A stretch of 64,000 nucleotides of DNA from Actinobacillus suis ATCC 33415 (GTDB taxonomy: Bacteria; Pseudomonadota; Gammaproteobacteria; Enterobacterales; Pasteurellaceae), in assembly GCF_000739435.1 (NCBI RefSeq), contig NZ_CP009159.1:2108001-2172000 (forward strand). Reading direction: 5' to 3'. Both the position numbers and the translations under genes were made by a program. Positions 17,441-25,561 of the stretch are shown here, piece by piece (positions within the stretch are counted from its first letter, which is position 1; every line of letters starts with the position of its first letter). A model generated the notes under the pieces. The model was not told the DNA's origin. It did no database searches and saw only the letters and a list, made by a program, of their open reading frames with translations.

Positions 17441-18172
17441 ATGTCAGATAAAACAGTCCTTATTACTGGTTCAAGCCGTGGCATTGGTAAAGCGATTGCA
17501 TTGAAATTAGCACAGTCAGGTTTTGATATTGTGGTGCATTGTCGTTCACGTATTGAGGAAGCAGAAGCTGTGGCGGAGGCAGTGCAAAAGTGCGGTCAAA
17601 ATGCACGAATTTTACAATTCGATGTGAGTAATCGTGAAGAATGCCGAGCAAAATTGGAAGCGGATGTTGAAGCAAACGGAGCTTACTACGGTGTGGTATT
17701 AAACGCAGGTTTAACCCGTGATAATGCGTTCCCAGCATTAAGTGATGATGATTGGGATAGCGTACTTCGCACCAATTTAGACGGTTTTTATAATGTCCTT
17801 CATCCTGTGATGATGCCAATGATCCGCCGTCGCAAAGCGGGACGAATTGTTTGTATTACTTCTGTGTCTGGTATTATCGGCAACCGTGGACAAGTAAACT
17901 ACAGCGCCTCAAAGGCGGGTTTAATCGGTGCGGCAAAAGCGTTAGCTGTGGAATTAGCGAAACGCAAAATTACCGTAAACTGCGTGGCTCCAGGCTTAAT
18001 TGACACAGAAATTTTGGATGAAAATCTACCGCTTGAACAAATTCTCAAAGCGATCCCAATGGAGCGAATGGGCAACCCAGAGGAAGTTGCGCACACTGTA
18101 GATTTCCTAATGGACGAAAAAGCGTCTTACATCACCCGCCAAGTGATTGGGGTGAATGGTGGATTGTGTTAG
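17441..18172 (+). CDS. apeQ: 3-oxoacyl-ACP reductase (FabG-like), ApeQ-like
   Basis: A 243-residue short-chain dehydrogenase that reduces the 3-oxo group with NADPH. The cofactor motif TGSSRGIGKAIA, the SVSG catalytic serine region and the YSASKAG catalytic Y-x3-K are present. Its place between a dehydratase and a ketosynthase matches aryl-polyene clusters. An AAGTGCGGT Haemophilus-type uptake signal lies inside the gene at 17588, unlike the resident signal type. Confidence 0.9.
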   Translation: MSDKTVLITGSSRGIGKAIALKLAQSGFDIVVHCRSRIEEAEAVAEAVQKCGQNARILQFDVSNREECRAKLEADVEANGAYYGVVLNAGLTRDNAFPALSDDDWDSVLRTNLDGFYNVLHPVMMPMIRRRKAGRIVCITSVSGIIGNRGQVNYSASKAGLIGAAKALAVELAKRKITVNCVAPGLIDTEILDENLPLEQILKAIPMERMGNPEEVAHTVDFLMDEKASYITRQVIGVNGGLC

Positions 18173-18190
18173 AAACGAAATAATGTGAAT

Positions 18191-18218
18191 TGTAGGGATG
18201 GGTCCTGTGCCCGTCCGA
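18191..18218. repeat. Single REP copy before the second ketosynthase
   Basis: GTAGGGATGGGTCCTGTGCC and the following CGTCCG form one palindrome unit of the RAYT-associated family. Its inverted partner is missing here. It lies directly upstream of the apeR-like start. Confidence 0.7.
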
Positions 18219-18233
18219 AAAAATGGAAATATT

Positions 18234-19484
18234 ATGCAAACAAAACGAGTAGTTATCACCGGCATTGGTGCAGTCACCGCTTTTGGGCGAACCTGGTCTG
18301 AAATCAAAGCGGCTTTTCAGCGCAAAGAAAATGCCGTGCAGAATATGGGGTGGCGGGATAAATATCCTGAATTGGAAGCTCAATTAGGTGCACCTGTGCC
18401 AAATTATGCACCACCAAGTCATTGGAATCGTAAGCAACTTCGCAGTATGGGGCGTGTTTCACAGTTATGTGTAGATGCTGCCGAACAGGCTTTAACAAAT
18501 GCAGGTTTGCTAAAAGATGGAGAAATTTCACCGCTTGTTCTTAATGGCAACATGGGGGTTGCAAGTGGTTCTAGCACTGGTTCAACCGCAGATGTGCGAG
18601 ATATGGCAGAGCTGTTGATGACTGGTAAGTCAGACACTTTCAACGCCAGCACCTATGTTCGAGCGATGCCTCACACCACAGCGGCAAATATCGGTATTTT
18701 CTTCGGGTTGCAAGGGCGAATTATTCCCACTTCAAGTGCTTGCTCGTCAGGTTCACAGGGCATTGGCTATGCTTATGAAGCAATTAAATACGGCATGATT
18801 CCAATGATGTTAGCAGGTGGTGGGGAAGAGTTTTGTCCGTCTGAAGTATATGTTTTCGACAGCCTTTATGCGGCAAGTCGTAACAACAATAATCCGAAAG
18901 GCACGCCACGTCCTTATGATAAAGAGCGTGATGGTTTAGTCATTGGCGAAGGGGCGGGTATTTTCGTATTAGAAGAACTAGAACACGCTCTAGCACGTGG
19001 TGCAAACATTATTGCAGAGGTAGTGGGTTACGGTGCAAATAGCGATGGTAGCCATGTGACTCAGCCACAAGCTAGTACGATGCAACGCTGTATGGAAATC
19101 GCCTTAAAAGACGCAGGTATTGAGCCTTCACAAATCGGCTATGTAAACGGACACGGCACAGCAACAGAAAAAGGCGACATTGCTGAAACCCAAGCTACCT
19201 CAGCCGTATTTGGCACCCGAGTAGCGATTAGCTCGCAAAAAAGTTACCTTGGGCATACGCTTGGTGCGTGTGGTGCATTAGAAAGTTGGTTCAGCATTGA
19301 AATGATGCGAGACGGTTGGTTTGCCCCAACGCTCAATCTGGAAAATGTGGACGAACGCTGTGGCGATTTAGATTATATTCGTGGCGATGGCAAAACCATT
19401 CAAACCGATTATGTGATGAACAACAACTTTGCTTTTGGTGGAGTGAATACTTCCCTTATTTTTAAACGTTGGACAGGGTGCTAA
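18234..19484 (+). CDS. apeR: Beta-ketoacyl-ACP synthase, ApeR-like
   Basis: A 416-residue KAS I/II-type ketosynthase with a full triad: cysteine in TSSACSSGSQGIG, histidine in NGHGTATEKGD and histidine in GHTLGACGALES. The frame is open back to 18198, but the first 12 codons are REP sequence, so MQTKRVVITGIG at 18234 is taken as start. In aryl-polyene clusters a second ketosynthase closes the dehydratase-reductase run. The stop overlaps the darA-like start (TAATG), suggesting coupled translation. Confidence 0.85.
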   Translation: MQTKRVVITGIGAVTAFGRTWSEIKAAFQRKENAVQNMGWRDKYPELEAQLGAPVPNYAPPSHWNRKQLRSMGRVSQLCVDAAEQALTNAGLLKDGEISPLVLNGNMGVASGSSTGSTADVRDMAELLMTGKSDTFNASTYVRAMPHTTAANIGIFFGLQGRIIPTSSACSSGSQGIGYAYEAIKYGMIPMMLAGGGEEFCPSEVYVFDSLYAASRNNNNPKGTPRPYDKERDGLVIGEGAGIFVLEELEHALARGANIIAEVVGYGANSDGSHVTQPQASTMQRCMEIALKDAGIEPSQIGYVNGHGTATEKGDIAETQATSAVFGTRVAISSQKSYLGHTLGACGALESWFSIEMMRDGWFAPTLNLENVDERCGDLDYIRGDGKTIQTDYVMNNNFAFGGVNTSLIFKRWTGC

Positions 19485-20395
19485 TGACGAAAAAAATTCT
19501 TTTAGTCAGTTATTCGCAAACAGGGCAACTTACTCGCTTGGCGGAAAGTTTTGTAAAACCATTGCAAAATCAACCGTACTTTTCCGTTGAACATTGCCAA
19601 CTTCAACCGCAAACCGCTTACGGCTTTCCGTGGCGGTTTCTGCCGTTTTTTAATACCTTTCCTGAAACGGTACATTTACAACCAGCCCCCATTCAGCCAG
19701 TACAATTTGCCAGTGAAAAGTACGACTTAGTCATCATCGCTTACACGGTCTGGTTTCTCTCGCCAAGCCAACCGATTACCGCTTTTTTACAATCGGATTC
19801 GGCGAAAAAAATTCTGCAAGACACCCCTGTGATCACGCTGATTGGTTGCCGTAATATGTGGCTACAAGCTCAAGATAAAATGAAAAGACTACTCGCTGAT
19901 TGCGGGGCAAATTTGGTTGGTAACGTAGTGAAAGTCGATCAATCAAACGACTGGGCAAGTTTTATTACCACGCCACTTTGGATGCTGACGGGCAAGAAAA
20001 AAGTGGGGAATTTACCGAGTGCAGGGATTGCGGAAAGTGAAATCCAAGATGCTTCTCGCTTTGGTGAAAAACTTTTGCAAACTTTTAATGAAAATCGACC
20101 GCTTGATCAGACCATTTTCCAAGGAATGGGTGCAGTGAAAATTGATGAAAAATTGATGATGAGCGAAAAAGTGGGGGCAAGAAGTTTCCATATTTGGGGC
20201 AAATTGCTGATAAAGTGCAGTCAAATTTCCCCAAGTTTACGCAAGTTTATTTTATGTTTTTATATTGTGTTTCTAGTGGCAATGATTTTAACGGTTGTAC
20301 CAATTTCAGCAGTGATAAAACGTTTACTTAAACCATTGTTACAAAAGAAATTGGATGAGCAGAAAAAATATTATGCGCAACCTTCTGGAGAATAA
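19484..20395 (+). CDS. darA: DarA-like dialkylresorcinol aromatase, flavodoxin-like fold
   Basis: A 303-residue protein beginning KKILLVSYSQTGQLTRLAESF, a flavodoxin-like FMN loop, with a later hydrophobic segment near residues 255-280. It resembles proteins named dialkylresorcinol condensing enzyme DarA; in studied systems DarA aromatises the cyclohexanedione made by DarB. The immediate neighbour is a DarB-like ketosynthase, which supports the call. The start ATG overlaps the upstream stop. The function is inferred from remembered family resemblance plus context. Confidence 0.75.
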   Translation: MTKKILLVSYSQTGQLTRLAESFVKPLQNQPYFSVEHCQLQPQTAYGFPWRFLPFFNTFPETVHLQPAPIQPVQFASEKYDLVIIAYTVWFLSPSQPITAFLQSDSAKKILQDTPVITLIGCRNMWLQAQDKMKRLLADCGANLVGNVVKVDQSNDWASFITTPLWMLTGKKKVGNLPSAGIAESEIQDASRFGEKLLQTFNENRPLDQTIFQGMGAVKIDEKLMMSEKVGARSFHIWGKLLIKCSQISPSLRKFILCFYIVFLVAMILTVVPISAVIKRLLKPLLQKKLDEQKKYYAQPSGE

Positions 20396-20397
20396 TA

Positions 20398-20468
20398 CGT
20401 AGGGGCAGGTCCTGTGCCTGCCCGAAAGATATTTGATAAAACGGACGGGCACAGAACCCGTCCCTACA
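20398..20468. repeat. Inverted REP pair between darA and darB
   Basis: GTAGGGGCAGGTCCTGTGCC (left) and GGGCACAGAACCCGTCCCTAC (right) are diverged inverted copies of the RAYT-linked palindrome. The right copy ends at the darB start. Confidence 0.8.
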
Positions 20469-21623
20469 ATGAATTCGAATAAAATGCAAAACGTCTATAT
20501 CAATAAAATTTCTGCTTTCTTACCTAATGCTCCCGTTTCAAACGATGAAATGGAGACTGTACTTGGTATGGTGGGGGAAACACCGTCTCGAGTGCGTAAA
20601 ATGATCCTACGTTCTAATGGTATTCAGCAACGTTATTATGCGATTGCTCCGAAAACTCGCCAAGCGACACACACTAGCACTGAACTTGCGGTGCAAGCGG
20701 TCAAAAATTTAGGAATTTCTGCAAATGCGTTTACCAGTCTTGCGGTAGGTACGTCTTACCCAGACCAAATTTTACCGGGACAAGGCGTGATGGTACACGG
20801 CTTGCTTGAAAATGCGCCGCCGATGGAAGTGATGTCGATGTCGGGTGTATGTGCGGCTGGAATGGCGGCAATGAAACACGCTTTCAATGCGGTTCGCACT
20901 GGCGAGCATCAATGTGCGGTGGCGGTAGCGTCTGAATGTGCCTCTGCGATTATGCGTAGCGAAAATTTCAAGGCGGAAGCAGACAGCAAATTACTTGAAA
21001 ATGCGAGACCAGAAATCGGTTTTGAAAAAGATTTCTTGCGTTGGATGTTATCGGACGGTGCAGGGGCGGTGGCACTTTCCAATCAACCGAATGAAAAAGG
21101 GTTAAGTTTTAAAATCGACTGGATCGAACTGGTTTCTTTCGCCAATGAAATGCCTGTGTGTATGTACGCAGGTGGCGATGTGCAAGATGGTAAATTTGTG
21201 AGCTGGAAATCGGTTTCGCAAGCGGAGCGTGACGCACAAAGTTTTATGGCAATTAAGCAAGATGTGAAATTGCTGAATGAAAATATCGTGCGTTGCACCG
21301 TAGAAAATGCACTTAAGCGATTGATTTCAAAATATAATTTGCAAGCGGAAAATATTGACTATTTCTTACCGCACTATTCGTCAGGTTTCTTCCGTGATCG
21401 CTTGCTAGACGGCTTACGCAATATCAATTTTGAAATTCCGCAAGAAAAATGGTTCACCAACTTGACTTATTGCGGTAACACAGGTTCGGCTTCGATTTAC
21501 ATTATTTTGGAAGAATTTTCCCGCACTTTCCCACTTAAATCAGGGCAGAAGGTGCTGTGCTATGTGCCGGAGAGTGGACGATTTTCAAGTTGTTTTATGT
21601 TGTTAGAAGTGATAACGAAATAA
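20469..21623 (+). CDS. darB: DarB-like ketosynthase (KAS III-type)
   Basis: About 384 residues with thiolase fold. The active cysteine lies in MSGVCAAGMAAMKHA, the histidine in LPHYSSGFF and the asparagine in YCGNTGSASIYII, a C-H-N triad as in KAS III enzymes. DarB enzymes join two acyl units into a 2,5-dialkylcyclohexane-1,3-dione. The open frame reaches 20433 into REP sequence. I start at the ATG at 20469; MQNVYINK at 20484 is equally possible, since neither has a clear ribosome site. Confidence 0.8.
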   Translation: MNSNKMQNVYINKISAFLPNAPVSNDEMETVLGMVGETPSRVRKMILRSNGIQQRYYAIAPKTRQATHTSTELAVQAVKNLGISANAFTSLAVGTSYPDQILPGQGVMVHGLLENAPPMEVMSMSGVCAAGMAAMKHAFNAVRTGEHQCAVAVASECASAIMRSENFKAEADSKLLENARPEIGFEKDFLRWMLSDGAGAVALSNQPNEKGLSFKIDWIELVSFANEMPVCMYAGGDVQDGKFVSWKSVSQAERDAQSFMAIKQDVKLLNENIVRCTVENALKRLISKYNLQAENIDYFLPHYSSGFFRDRLLDGLRNINFEIPQEKWFTNLTYCGNTGSASIYIILEEFSRTFPLKSGQKVLCYVPESGRFSSCFMLLEVITK

Positions 21624-21630
21624 ATGATTT

Positions 21631-21700
21631 GTAGGGGCGTGTCCTGTGCCCGCCCGAATATCAACGAGAGTTTACGGGCGGGCACAGGACCCGCCCCTAC
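21631..21700. repeat. Inverted REP pair after darB
   Basis: GTAGGGGCGTGTCCTGTGCC at 21631 and GGGCACAGGACCCGCCCCTAC ending at 21700 are near-perfect inverted copies separated by about 20 bases. The right copy matches that at 24804-24829. Confidence 0.85.
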
Positions 21701-21709
21701 GAGCAATAT

Positions 21710-22102
21710 ATGGAAATTGAAGACATTCCCCAAGACGACAGCAAAATTTTCCAAGGGCAACGTAAAGTGATTTACGCTACCCGCAACGGAAAATTTGAAG
21801 CAGGTACTAGCACAGGCTGGCAAGCGGAAGAGTTTGCCACCGAACAAGCCGTGGACGAACTCAACCAACTCACCGAACAAGCTCTACAAGCGGTCAAAAA
21901 CGGTGAAAAATCGGTTATTTACTACCTAATGTACAAAAACCGCTACGATCTCCAAACTCTCGCCCAAGCCACAGGCTTTTGGCAATGGCAGATTAGACGA
22001 CATTTTAGACCGGAGATTTTTGCGAAGTTGAGTGAGAGGAAGTTGGAAGTGTATGCGAGGGGGTTTGGGATAAATGTTGATAAGTTGAAAGGAATTATAT
22101 GA
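21710..22102 (+). CDS. Conserved small protein of dialkylresorcinol-type clusters, function unknown
   Basis: A 130-residue soluble protein. The N-terminal part starts MEIEDIPQDDSKIFQG and contains a strand-rich ATRNGKFEAGTSTGWQAEE segment. The C-terminal part (LQTLAQATGFWQWQIRRHFRPEIFAKLSERKLEVYARGFGI) looks like a helix-turn-helix. I recall similar small proteins beside Dar genes of flavobacteria, but cannot search. The stop overlaps the next start as ATGA. No function can be assigned. Confidence 0.65.
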   Translation: MEIEDIPQDDSKIFQGQRKVIYATRNGKFEAGTSTGWQAEEFATEQAVDELNQLTEQALQAVKNGEKSVIYYLMYKNRYDLQTLAQATGFWQWQIRRHFRPEIFAKLSERKLEVYARGFGINVDKLKGII

Positions 22103-23259
22103 CAGAATCTGAGTTACAAGAATTGAAGAATAAAATATCTTTAATTTTGAAAGATATATCTAATCTATCAGAATCGGAATATCAGGCTATAGAGCAGGAA
22201 AAGATGATTAGAACTTCGAATGAAACAGAACTAAAGCCATATTATCTTATTTTCCTTCTTTTTGTGAGCTTTCTAGGTTATGGATATTCAGGAAAAGAAG
22301 AGAAAGTTAGTTTCACGATACCGATAAAATACAAAGGTAGTATTTTTTTATTACAACATCGAAAACTAGGAATGGCTCTTCTTTCTTTTAGTGGTGTATC
22401 TAAACGTGATAGTTTAAATGTTGTAAAAGTAATTAATAAAGCAATAAATAAAGCGAAACCTTTTTTTGATTATTATGCAAATGAAGCTTCTAACGCAAAT
22501 GATTTAAATGTTATCAATAATAGTATTCCATTTTTTGATAGATTGTGTTTCCAATTAGAATTATATAAGCAAAAAGTAAAAGAAATAGATGTATTTATTA
22601 TGAGTCATCAGAGTGATACAGGTGATATAGATGTATTAGCAGATTTTGTAAGTCGTTGGAATCAAGAAAATACACTACAAAGAGAAAAAAATTGGCTAGC
22701 AATTTCTGTAATAGATGCATTTTTCAGTTTTACAGAGCATGTGTTTATTCATTCGGCTATTTTGCAAGGGAAATTACAAACTAAACAGGAAATTGCTCAA
22801 TTAACAGTAAGTGAATGGAAGGATAAATTCAAAAGATGCATAGATATATCAGTTCCTAAGAATAGAGATTTTTACGATAAATTAAGTTTACTAAAAGATC
22901 AAATTCGTAATCATTTAACTCATGGCGCCTTTGGTAAAAATAATGAAGCATTTCAAATTCATTCTCCAGTGGGTGCTATACCAATGTTGATATCACCTAC
23001 AACATCTATGTTTTCTGTTGGCGAAAATTTAAAGTTTACAGATGAAGAAGCTATCAAAATTATAGAAGAATTTATTGAATATTATTGGGGTAGTAAAAAT
23101 TTTATAGAGAATATTTATATACAAAGTGGACTACCTGCAGTTTTGACTTTTGCTCTAGATAGTACATATAAAAGGGCTATGGTTTCTTTAGATGAAATGG
23201 AAAATTTCACACATTATTTATCTGAAGAATTTTGTAATTCAATGAATATGGATTGGTAA
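22099..23259 (+). CDS. AT-rich HEPN-like protein inserted in the cluster, function unknown
   Basis: A 386-residue protein whose codons are far richer in A and T than the neighbours. An R-N-x3-H motif (RNHLTH, residues 270-275) sits in a helical stretch KLSLLKDQIRNHLTHG, the pattern of HEPN-fold RNases found in abortive-infection and toxin proteins. There is a hydrophobic run near residues 48-62. Both ends overlap neighbours (ATGA at the start, TAATG at the end). It looks like a foreign gene dropped between two pathway genes. The HEPN call rests on one motif. Confidence 0.6.
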   Translation: MTESELQELKNKISLILKDISNLSESEYQAIEQEKMIRTSNETELKPYYLIFLLFVSFLGYGYSGKEEKVSFTIPIKYKGSIFLLQHRKLGMALLSFSGVSKRDSLNVVKVINKAINKAKPFFDYYANEASNANDLNVINNSIPFFDRLCFQLELYKQKVKEIDVFIMSHQSDTGDIDVLADFVSRWNQENTLQREKNWLAISVIDAFFSFTEHVFIHSAILQGKLQTKQEIAQLTVSEWKDKFKRCIDISVPKNRDFYDKLSLLKDQIRNHLTHGAFGKNNEAFQIHSPVGAIPMLISPTTSMFSVGENLKFTDEEAIKIIEEFIEYYWGSKNFIENIYIQSGLPAVLTFALDSTYKRAMVSLDEMENFTHYLSEEFCNSMNMDW

Positions 23260-24245
23260 TGAACCATTTTTCCCATCAACACACCGCCCACTGCGAAAGC
23301 GGTGTGATGTCAACTTTATTAAAATCGCACGGGGCGGAGCTGAACGAGGCGATGGTCTTTGGTTTGGCGTCCGCTTTGACGTTTGTTTATCTGCCGATTA
23401 TTAAGGTCAGCGGAATGCCTTTGATTTCTTACCGTATGCAACCGAAGCACATCATCAAAAAGGTATCGAAATTGCTGAAAGTGCGGTTGAAAATGCAGAA
23501 GTTTTCTAACGAAACGGCAGGACAAATGGCATTAGATCAGGCGTTGCAAAATGGCAAATTAGTCGGTTTGCAGACATCGGTTTTTTGGCTGCCTTATTTT
23601 CCGTCTGAAATGCGTTTTCATTTTAATGCCCATAATTTACTTGTTTATGGTAAGGAAAACGATGATTATTTAATCAGCGATCCTGTATTTGAAACGGTGC
23701 AACGCTGTGCCGCTCAAGACCTGCAAAAAGCCCGTTTTGCTAAAGGCGCATTGGCGGCAAAAGGGCTGATGTATTATTTCGAGCAAACGCCTGATTTTTC
23801 GCAAATTGACTTGCCTACGTTAGTTCGCAAAGCTATTCGCAAACAAGCAAAACAAATGCTTGCACCACTGTTTTTTGTCGGTGTGAAAGGCATTCGCACT
23901 GTAGCGAAATCTATTGAAAATCTCGCTGCTTGCAAAAAAGGCGAAAAATATAACCGCTTGTATCTCGGGCATATCGTGAGAATGCAAGAAGAAATCGGCA
24001 CAGGCGGTGCAGGTTTCCGCTATTTATATGCTTATTTCTTAGAACAAGCCGCTGAAATTTGCAACGAACCCAAATTCAAACAGGCTTCCGAACAGATGAC
24101 CGAAATCGGCGACCTCTGGCGAGAATTTGCTATTCTTTGCGTTAAGCAATGCCGTAAGCCGAGTGTGGAAGGATATAAGGAAACGGCGGCGTTTTTGAGA
24201 AGGATCTCAGAGAGGGAAGAAAAATTATGGAGAATGTTGAAATAA
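23259..24245 (+). CDS. BtrH N-terminal domain protein
   Basis: A 328-residue protein. It starts MNHFSHQHTAHCESGVMSTLL, with a cysteine in the HCESG position, followed by LGLASAL-like FGLASALTFVYLP, and later HNLLVYGKENDDYLISDP. This order of cysteine, histidine and aspartate fits the BtrH family, which includes acyltransferase-like enzymes that move acyl groups from a carrier protein. Such proteins are found in flexirubin and dialkylresorcinol clusters. An acyl-transfer or ester-forming role is inferred. An AAGTGCGGT signal lies at 23479. Confidence 0.75.
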   Translation: MNHFSHQHTAHCESGVMSTLLKSHGAELNEAMVFGLASALTFVYLPIIKVSGMPLISYRMQPKHIIKKVSKLLKVRLKMQKFSNETAGQMALDQALQNGKLVGLQTSVFWLPYFPSEMRFHFNAHNLLVYGKENDDYLISDPVFETVQRCAAQDLQKARFAKGALAAKGLMYYFEQTPDFSQIDLPTLVRKAIRKQAKQMLAPLFFVGVKGIRTVAKSIENLAACKKGEKYNRLYLGHIVRMQEEIGTGGAGFRYLYAYFLEQAAEICNEPKFKQASEQMTEIGDLWREFAILCVKQCRKPSVEGYKETAAFLRRISEREEKLWRMLK

Positions 24246-24247
24246 TT

Positions 24248-24829
24248 GTAGGGGCGGGTCCTGTGCCCGCCCGAAATAATTGCCGAAACAGATATGAATA
24301 AACAACATTTACCACGTCGTAAAACTATCCGTTTACAACATTATGATTATTCCGAAAATGGATTATATTTCATCACTATTTGCGTTCAAGATCGTTTATG
24401 TTTATTCGGCAAGATTTTGAATGAGAAAATGGAATTAAACCCTGCTGGTAAAATGGTTGAGACTTGTTATTTGGAGTTGGAACAATATTTCCCTACAGTA
24501 AAATGTTTGGATTATGTGATTATGCCTAATCATATCCATTTTATTCTTCAGCTTGAAAATGCTATACATCTACCTCGTTATTCATTATTTGATGTGATTC
24601 AACGTTTTAAATCTCGAACGAATGTTGAATATATTAAAAATGTGAAACAAAAGAATTGGCAGCCTTTTAATAAGAGGTTATGGCAACGTAGTTATTATGA
24701 ACATATTGTGCGAGATGAAAAAGATTATTTGATAATTGCGGAATATATTGAGCATAACCCGTTACATTGGGCGTTGGATAAATTGTATATAGCAGAATAA
24801 TTTCGGGCGGGCACAGGACCCGCCCCTAC
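24248..24829 (+). mobile_element. RAYT unit: transposase gene flanked by inverted REP palindromes
   Basis: The left palindrome at 24248-24273 (GTAGGGGCGGGTCCTGTGCC with CGCCCG) and the right one at 24804-24829 are exact inverted copies enclosing the transposase gene. The same palindromes occur without the gene at 17363, 18191, 20398 and 21631, and a diverged version at 5490. Confidence 0.85.
24294..24800 (+). CDS. REP-associated tyrosine transposase (RAYT)
   Basis: A 168-residue single-domain Y1 HUH transposase. The metal-binding His-x-His is at residues 80-82 in MPNHIHF. The C-terminal W-Q-R-S-Y-Y-E-H and YIEHNPLHW segments are typical of RAYT proteins, which act on REP palindromes rather than on a classical insertion sequence. 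It lies between two inverted REPs and is inserted between the BtrH gene and the ABC transporter. Coding appears intact. Confidence 0.9.
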   Translation: MNKQHLPRRKTIRLQHYDYSENGLYFITICVQDRLCLFGKILNEKMELNPAGKMVETCYLELEQYFPTVKCLDYVIMPNHIHFILQLENAIHLPRYSLFDVIQRFKSRTNVEYIKNVKQKNWQPFNKRLWQRSYYEHIVRDEKDYLIIAEYIEHNPLHWALDKLYIAE

Positions 24830-24838
24830 GGAAGATTA

Positions 24839-25561
24839 ATGATTGAAATAAATAACCTAAACCACCAATACCCCAACGCTCAAACACAGGCGTTATGCAA
24901 TGTGAATTTACACATCCCCCAAGGCTCTGCCATTGGTTTACTCGGTCCAAATGGGGCGGGTAAAACGACCTTGATGTCGTTACTCGCTGGCTTGCAGTCG
25001 GTACAGCAAGGCGAGATTTTGTTTGAGGGCGTGCCGTTTGAGAAATTGTCGAAACAGCAACGTCATCAAATCTCGTTAGTACCGCAGGATTTTGCGTTTT
25101 ATCCGTTGTTGACGGTGTGGGAAAATCTGAAATTCTTCGCCGCACTTTATGAAATTTCTGATAAAAATTGGCTGTTGGAGTTGTTGGAAAAAACGGGGCT
25201 AACGATACATAAATCCAAATTGGCAAAGCACCTTTCGGGTGGCTTGAAACGCCGTTTAAATTTTGCGATTGGTTTGATTAATCGCCCGAAAGTGATTTTT
25301 TTGGATGAAATCACGGTGGGGATTGATCCGCAATCTCGTCAGTTTATTCTCAATAGCGTGGCAGAATTAACCAAGCAAGGGGTAACGGTGATTTATACAT
25401 CGCATTACTTGCAAGAAATTGAGCAACTTTGTTCACAGTTAGTGCTGTTAAATGAAGGGAAATTGATTTATCAAGGTGATTTGCAAGAAATTATCGGTAA
25501 TCAACCGCTTGAGAAATTTTATTTGGATTTTTTAGATAAGCAGGTAGGAACAAGGTGCTAA
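24839..25561 (+). CDS. ABC transporter ATP-binding protein
   Basis: A 240-residue ATPase with Walker A GPNGAGKTT, a Q-loop at LVPQDFAFYPLLTVWEN, the signature LSGGLKRRLNFA and Walker B KVIFLDEITVG. It resembles exporters of the CcmA/DrrA type and pairs with the permease that starts inside its last codons (7-base overlap). Location in the Dar-type block suggests export of the pigment or an intermediate; this is inference. Confidence 0.93.
   Translation: MIEINNLNHQYPNAQTQALCNVNLHIPQGSAIGLLGPNGAGKTTLMSLLAGLQSVQQGEILFEGVPFEKLSKQQRHQISLVPQDFAFYPLLTVWENLKFFAALYEISDKNWLLELLEKTGLTIHKSKLAKHLSGGLKRRLNFAIGLINRPKVIFLDEITVGIDPQSRQFILNSVAELTKQGVTVIYTSHYLQEIEQLCSQLVLLNEGKLIYQGDLQEIIGNQPLEKFYLDFLDKQVGTRC

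Noticed and set aside
17363..24829. Repeated 25-base units as a CRISPR array
   Set aside because: The units are inverted pairs scattered between genes with whole genes between them, not regular direct repeats with spacers.
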